Assembly: GCA_021397835.1 (NCBI GenBank)
Contig: JAJFZO010000896.1
Span: 5,124,501-5,188,500 of the forward strand
Direction of reading: 5' to 3'
From: Moringa oleifera
Taxonomy: Eukaryota > Streptophyta > Magnoliopsida > Brassicales > Moringaceae
DNA length: 64,000 bases
Below, piece by piece: positions 60,130-64,000 of this stretch. The notes beneath the pieces were generated by a model that saw nothing but the letters and a program-made list of their open reading frames with translations, was not told the DNA's origin and ran no database searches. The first letter of the stretch is position 1, and each line of letters begins with the position of its first letter. The position numbers and the translations under genes are program-made.

Positions 60130-60711
60130 ATAAAAATAATCATTATCTTCAGAGTCTTCTTTTTCCTTGTCATTTTCTTTTTCCTCTTTCTCTTTTATTT
60201 CATCATCCTCTTCCTTAGTAGAAAAACTTTCAAAATCTATTTAATCCAACACGTCTTCTTCCTCTTCATCAATATCTATTAATGTTCCATTTGGACCATT
60301 CAAAAGTATAGGATGATCGTTTGCCAATAGACACTAGTCGCTTATCGTGCCTTAAACTTGGATAAGGAACATAATGACTTGAACTGCTTATAGAGCCAAG
60401 ACAAATAACTTATACTTATTCAATCTCCTTGTGTGATTGACATCCACTAGATTATACGATTTATGTACTTTGGTGCCTACATTTGGTGTAGAATAAAACC
60501 ATTCACACTTGAACACAATGGTTCTCTTAATTTGTAATGCAAGGTATTTTAATTGTAACACCTTTACTAATATGCTGAAATAGTCGCTTTTATTTGCATT
60601 ATAATTAAAATTTTTAATGTAGACTCCATTATTTATTGTAGATCTATTTAAACCGTGTCTTTTAGTGTGAAATTTATACCTATTAACATAATATCCTAGG
60701 TATAACTTCAC
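60130..60711 (-). pseudogene. TNP2 transposase C-terminal part (DUF4216-like) of CACTA-2
   Basis: Minus-strand reading: GVYIKNFNYNANKSDYFSIL, then KRTIVFKCEWFYSTPNVGTK and VHKSYNLVDVNHTRRLNKYK. It aligns with 28860-29090 of CACTA-1. An acidic Asp/Glu-rich tail is encoded at about 60150-60290. The rest of the transposase is missing because of the insertion at 60897. Confidence 0.75.
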
Positions 60712-60904
60712 AAATCATGGCAGACCATTTGGAACATCTTTGATAAAGTAGCTAGTACTAAAGTCTAGTGGGTCATATGCTAGTAAATATTAAAAATTGA
60801 TCATTTCATTATATTTACCAAAAATGATTAATAATTTAAAGGTATAGATTATAAGTACTTGTGTATAGATTAAACTAATTTGAAAATTGAACCTCCCACT
60901 ACTA

Positions 60905-61205
60905 CAAATAAAAGCTTTAATGACAGTTAAAAATGGTTTTTAATGACAGTTGTAAAATTGTCATCTTTGTTCATGTCATTAAAGGGAAGAAGTTTTAATG
61001 ACAGTTATGGAACTGTCATTGAAAGCATTACCTTTTAATGATAGTTCTATTGAAACTGTCATTAAAGCGATGACTTTTTAATGACAGTTCAAACAGAACT
61101 GTCGTTAAAAGGGGGATACCCTTTAATAACAGTTCCAACATAATTGTCGTTAAAGGTGGTACCCTTTAACGACAATTTCAAACAGAACTGCCGTTAAAGG
61201 GGGAT
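60905..61205. repeat. Subterminal repeats of CACTA-3
   Basis: About ten copies, in both orientations, of TTTAATGACAGTT, with later GTCGTTAAAG variants. Spacing is 30-50 bp, and many are paired as inverted repeats that could fold. Confidence 0.8.
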
Positions 61206-61660
61206 ACAAGTTTTATTCATTCTGAAATTTAAAAGACATTTAATTATTTACTTTTCAAGCATCTAATATACTATTTCGAACAGCATAATCTAATTAATTA
61301 TCTATTTAAAATTTAAATAAATATATTAATTTATGTTAACAATAAAATCAATATAATTAAATTTGATAAAATATACCAATTAATCTTACGTAAAAAAATT
61401 AATTCAACCATAAATTCATCTACACCTAATATATAATTAATTTATCAAAATATAAATTCATCTAATTAACATTTTTAATTTATCAATTAATCTAAAAATC
61501 TTAATAATTATAAATTAATAAATATATCAATATATATCCATTCATACTAAATATGTTCATCAAAATATACTAATAAAAAAAATTAAAATTTCATCAATCA
61601 ATAACAATTCACCTAACATAATTAAACAAAAACTTCTCAAAATAAAATTTCATCTACCTA
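61206..61660. other. AT-rich stretch of CACTA-3
   Basis: No gene or repeat beyond A/T-rich simple sequence. Confidence 0.5.
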
Positions 61661-61679
61661 GACAGAGAACAAAGAGATG

Positions 61680-62105
61680 GCCGGAAAGGTTGCCAGCAGC
61701 TACCCCAACTGGTTTTGGACGAACAGCAGACAGGGGAATGGCTGGAGAATGGCTGTTGTATGGACAAAGACCAAAACAGAGAGTGCTGGAAAGGCTGCCA
61801 GCAGTTACGCCAGCTACTTCTGGATGGACTGCAGACAAGGAAATGGCCAGAGCATGGCTGGCTGTGTGGACAGAGACCAAAACAGAGAGTGCTGGAAACG
61901 CTGCCAGGAGCTACACCAGCTGGTTCTGGATTGACTGCAGAAAGGAGAATGGCCGGAGAATGGATCGCTGGCTGTGTGGATAGAGACCAAAACAGAGAGT
62001 GCCGAAAAGGCTGCCAACAGCTACCCCAGCTGGTTCTGGATGGACTGCAGATAGGAGAATCGCCGGAGAATGGATGGCTGGCGGTGCAGCTGCTTCTGGA
62101 CAGTC
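61680..62105. repeat. Four tandem copies of a 105-110 bp GC-rich unit
   Basis: The phrase GCYGGAAAGGYTGCCAGCAG starts at 61680, 61785, 61891 and 62001 (spacings 105, 106, 110). Each unit also contains TGGATGGACTGCAGAYARG and GACCAAAACAGAGAGTGC. Overlapping open frames in several frames (up to 131 codons) come from the repeat. Not called as genes. Confidence 0.9.
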
Positions 62106-62213
62106 TGTGAAGAGGAGAATTCTGACCTAGAGAGAAAATTTCGCGGGATGTTATGGCGGGCTCTAGAGGGCTCTGAAAAAAAATTTAGATCCCCTCCCTT
62201 AAAAAGTAAGGTA

Positions 62214-62345
62214 ACATATCCTTTTAACGTCAGTTATGGAATAACTGGCGTTGAAGGTTCCCATTCCCTGGCCTTCAACGCCAGTTATTCCAGAACTGAC
62301 GTTGAAGGTTCACATTCTTTGGTCTTCAATGCAAGTTCTTTGGTC
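62214..62345. repeat. Paired palindromic repeats (AACGYCAGTTATKCC type)
   Basis: Two imperfect hairpins in tandem: AACGTCAGTTATGG facing ATAACTGGCGTT, then AACGCCAGTTATTCC facing AGAACTGACGTT. Related in wording to the subterminal TGACAGTT repeats of CACTA-3. Confidence 0.7.
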
Positions 62346-62705
62346 TTCAATCCGGACCTTGGTGCTGACTCTTGCAGCAACAGCAGCAGCCCTTGCTGCA
62401 GAGCAATGGCTGCTTACAGCTGCAGCAAGGAAAGTAGCAGCAACAAATGCTGCTGTAACCAAGGCATTGCTGCTGCTTCTTGCAGCAGCAGCAGCAGCAT
62501 TCCTTGCTGCAGCTGTAAGCAGCCATTGCTGCTACAAGAGGCAGCAGCAATTTTGGCCTGCGTCAAAGGATTTATGGTCTTCAATCCGGACCTTGGTGTT
62601 GCCTCTTGCAGCAACAGCAGCAGCCCTTGCTGCAGAGCAATGGCTGCTTACAGCTGCAGCAAGGAAAGCAGCAGCAACGACTGCTGCTGTAACCCAGGCA
62701 TTTAG
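62341..62705. repeat. GCAGCA-rich direct and inverted repeats
   Basis: A block of about 126 bp (GGTCTTCAATCCGGACCTTG onward) at 62341 is repeated at 62575 with few changes. Between them, the sequence at about 62404-62432 is the reverse complement of 62499-62527 (TTGCTGCAGCTGTAAGCAGC). The open frames (Ala- or Ser/Cys-rich, up to 211 codons) reflect the GCA/GCT/TGC repeats. No gene is called. Confidence 0.85.
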
Positions 62706-63446
62706 GTGAGGTAGGGATAATTGTCATTATTCCTCTGGCTTTTCCAGGATAAATCTCTGCATCACACTAAGCATTCTAAATCTGTTTTAGCTTTACCAAG
62801 GTAAATGGAAAAAGCTTTGTAGAACCGGATAAAGAAGTTTCCACATTTTTTTCCTAGGAAACTTTCAGTTTAGATGTCGCATTGGAAATTTGGTATTCTA
62901 GTGATTGTTTTGTCCATGGCTAGACCTACTTAGGCCAAAGCCCACATATATACCAGCTCTCCTATTTTGTAACAATAATTTCTGATGGACCTTCTGGGAT
63001 CAAATTCCTGAACTTTTGGGCGTGGAATTCGTTGGTAAGTATTACATAATTACATCATCCAGCTACTTGCCATAATGAAAAAACAGAGAAAATTGAGCCT
63101 GCCTATTGATAACAACAAGATGTTACAGCATTCGAATTAAACTCTCTACCTAGAACACTGGAACAAAATTGAAAATTATTACTACCAGCTATAAGTTTGA
63201 TGAACTGAAACTTCAACTTCCTACAATGTTCCAAGCAAGAGAACCGTCTGGGGTAAAAAAAAGTTACTGTACAATGAGGCATCATAGTCTCTGTTTCTTC
63301 ATCTCTGACAGACAAATCTTTCAGGCACCACATGGAATGCTTTCTCAAAGAAATAGCAAAGCCATTCTGGAGGCAGAAATATCATTCTCTAATGCAGAAT
63401 AAGCACGCTTCCTTGTAGCTTCCTCTGTCCACACAAATTGCTGAAA
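62706..63446 (-). other. Probable 3' untranslated and downstream region of the FPA-like gene
   Basis: Base composition is less AT-rich than the transposon debris, and the sequence is non-repetitive as far as I can see. It lies directly downstream (minus strand) of the stop codon at 63447-63449. Open frames here lack family patterns. The border with the CACTA-3 repeats lies around 62705. Confidence 0.4.
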
Positions 63447-63650
63447 TCACACCCAATCAAAGTTTGTTTCTTTTGGTAAAATCACTGCTAGCAGGCAGTC
63501 AGGTGAATCAGGTTGAACAGAAAGCATGGAACATGCGTTTTGCGAGTTGGGAAGTAAAAAGAGAAGCCTTGCCCATATAGATTTTACAGTTGGGATCTTA
63601 ATTACACCTGCACATTCCCTCTGCTTCAAGTATGATATAAAATCCTGGAA
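63447..63650 (-). CDS. FPA: Last exon of an FPA-like SPOC-domain protein (partial gene)
   Basis: On the minus strand, after an acceptor site (CTTGTTCTGCAG) at 63651, the exon reads [20 protein letters not shown], then [20 protein letters not shown], then [18 protein letters not shown] and a stop. This is the C-terminal end of the SPOC domain as I recall it from plant FPA, a nuclear RNA-binding protein that controls poly(A) site choice and flowering time. FPA proteins end in this kind of PKETNFxWV tail. All 67 codons are open. The upstream exons (RRM domains and the rest of SPOC) would lie beyond 64000. Open questions are whether this is the host gene or a fragment carried by CACTA-3. Identity is by memory of the family; the symbol denotes homology only. 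Confidence 0.7.
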   Translation of the reverse strand, partial: FQDFISYLKQRECAGVIKIPTVKSIWARLLFLLPNSQNACSMLSVQPDSPDCLLAVILPKETNFDWV

Positions 63651-64000
63651 CTGCAGAACAAGATCAAAAGATTTTCAGTGCTGTGCAACTGGAAAACAGC
63701 TAAAACTGCAGATAACAGTTCCCAAACATGCTCTGTCAACTTCATCTCATGAAGCTGAAATTTAATTATATAGTTAGCACTCAGCAAGTAAATGACCAGT
63801 AAAGATGGAATCATGTCAGGGTAAATGAGACACGTCATAATCTAGATTAAATGCTCAAATTTAGCTAAGATTATAACTCATTAAACTAGAATATGCAATA
63901 AATTTTGTATCCTTTCTGGTCCAACGGATATCATAAAATCAACAAGCATAAATAATTTCTTTGAATGAGGTTCAATTGAACAAAAATCATGACATCTCAC
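63651..64000 (-). other. Probable intron of the FPA-like gene
   Basis: T-rich on the minus strand, ending in CTTGTTCTGCAG at the exon border. The donor is outside the window. A second acceptor-like TAAATTTCAG lies at about 63760, but the sequence after it does not read as SPOC. No other feature. Confidence 0.45.

Larger units (their letters stand above)
58390..60890 (-). mobile_element. CACTA-2: minus-strand relic related to CACTA-1
   Basis: On the minus strand the order is TNP2 C-terminal domain (60388-60711), acidic tail (60130-60340), then the second CACTA gene (58440-59860), as in CACTA-1. Protein similarity to CACTA-1 is clear block by block. The transposase N-terminal three quarters are absent: the relic is cut at 60896 by the start of CACTA-3. 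More decayed than CACTA-1. Confidence 0.75.
60897..64000. mobile_element. CACTA-3: left end of a further CACTA element (right end not seen)
   Basis: Begins CACTACTACAAATAAAAGC at 60897, a classic CACTA terminus. It is followed by subterminal TTTAATGACAGTT/AACTGTCATTAAA repeats, an AT-rich stretch, a GC-rich tandem block and GCAGCA-rich repeats. This layout mirrors CACTA-1 (terminus, subterminal repeats, GC-rich block). No TAGTG terminus with the matching inverted sequence was found before 64000. The element either extends beyond the window or is truncated somewhere after 62700. The extent given is therefore an upper bound. Confidence 0.6.

Noticed and set aside
61677..62709. Overlapping open frames (97-211 codons) in the CACTA-3 repeat blocks
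   Set aside because: Tandem 105-bp units and GCA-type repeats keep several frames open on both strands. No start context or domain supports a gene.
63169..63402. 77-residue plus-strand frame near the FPA-like exon
   Set aside because: Opposite strand of the probable 3' untranslated region. No domain pattern.
63350..63446. Open reading after the FPA stop codon (TEEATRKRAYSALENDIS) as a C-terminal extension
   Set aside because: The frame continues past the TGA, but FPA family proteins as I know them end at the PKETNFxWV tail, so the extension is most likely untranslated.

Overview
This window looks like AT-rich plant nuclear DNA, most likely eudicot heterochromatin. It is almost entirely nested transposable elements, mostly broken by stops and frameshifts, with GT-AG introns in several transposon genes. 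I see no bacterial operons, rRNA, tRNA or CRISPR. The only convincing host-gene sequence is one exon at the right edge (63447-63650, minus). It reads as the last coding exon of an FPA-like SPOC-domain protein.

Layout. (1) 1-10.85 kb is a decayed Ty3/gypsy (Tat/Ogre-like) element with a tandem-repeat-filled LTR at its right end. (2) 10.85-16.36 kb is AT-rich and mostly unassigned. It holds a 565-bp fold-back element and a possible CACTA-type end. (3) 16.36-19.87 kb is an LTR fragment carrying a minus-strand gene, interrupted by a 513-bp MITE. (4) 19.875-53.1 kb reads as one Tat/Ogre-like retrotransposon: LTR, primer-site region, ORF1-like, gag, protease, RT, RNase H, integrase, repeat array, polypurine tract, LTR. 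A 9.3-kb CACTA transposon (22592-31918) sits in its 5' LTR. A PIF/Harbinger transposon (about 38.13-43.69 kb) sits between protease and RT. (5) 53.5-57.5 kb is a further LTR with the same kind of minus-strand gene. (6) 57.56-64.0 kb holds a Copia RT scrap and a minus-strand CACTA relic. The relic is cut by a third CACTA element that starts at 60897, followed by the FPA-like exon.

The most unusual signal is a spliced gene on the strand opposite to gag-pol, inside the LTRs themselves. Copies lie in the 5' LTR (19.9-21.5 kb) and 3' LTR (50.4-52.7 kb) of the same retrotransposon. Two more lie in neighbouring LTRs (16.7-19.6 and 53.9-55.5 kb). The protein resembles the 'putative gypsy type transposon' family, with a long coiled-coil-like C-terminal part. 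At least one intron has splice sites kept in two copies. The second notable system is the Harbinger element: its transposase and Myb/SANT-like genes diverge from an array of about 16 copies of a 113-bp unit, each carrying AACCGTT-type (Myb-site-like) motifs.

All family names come from reading translated sequence by eye. Element ends are exact only where terminal motifs could be read, and are approximate elsewhere.
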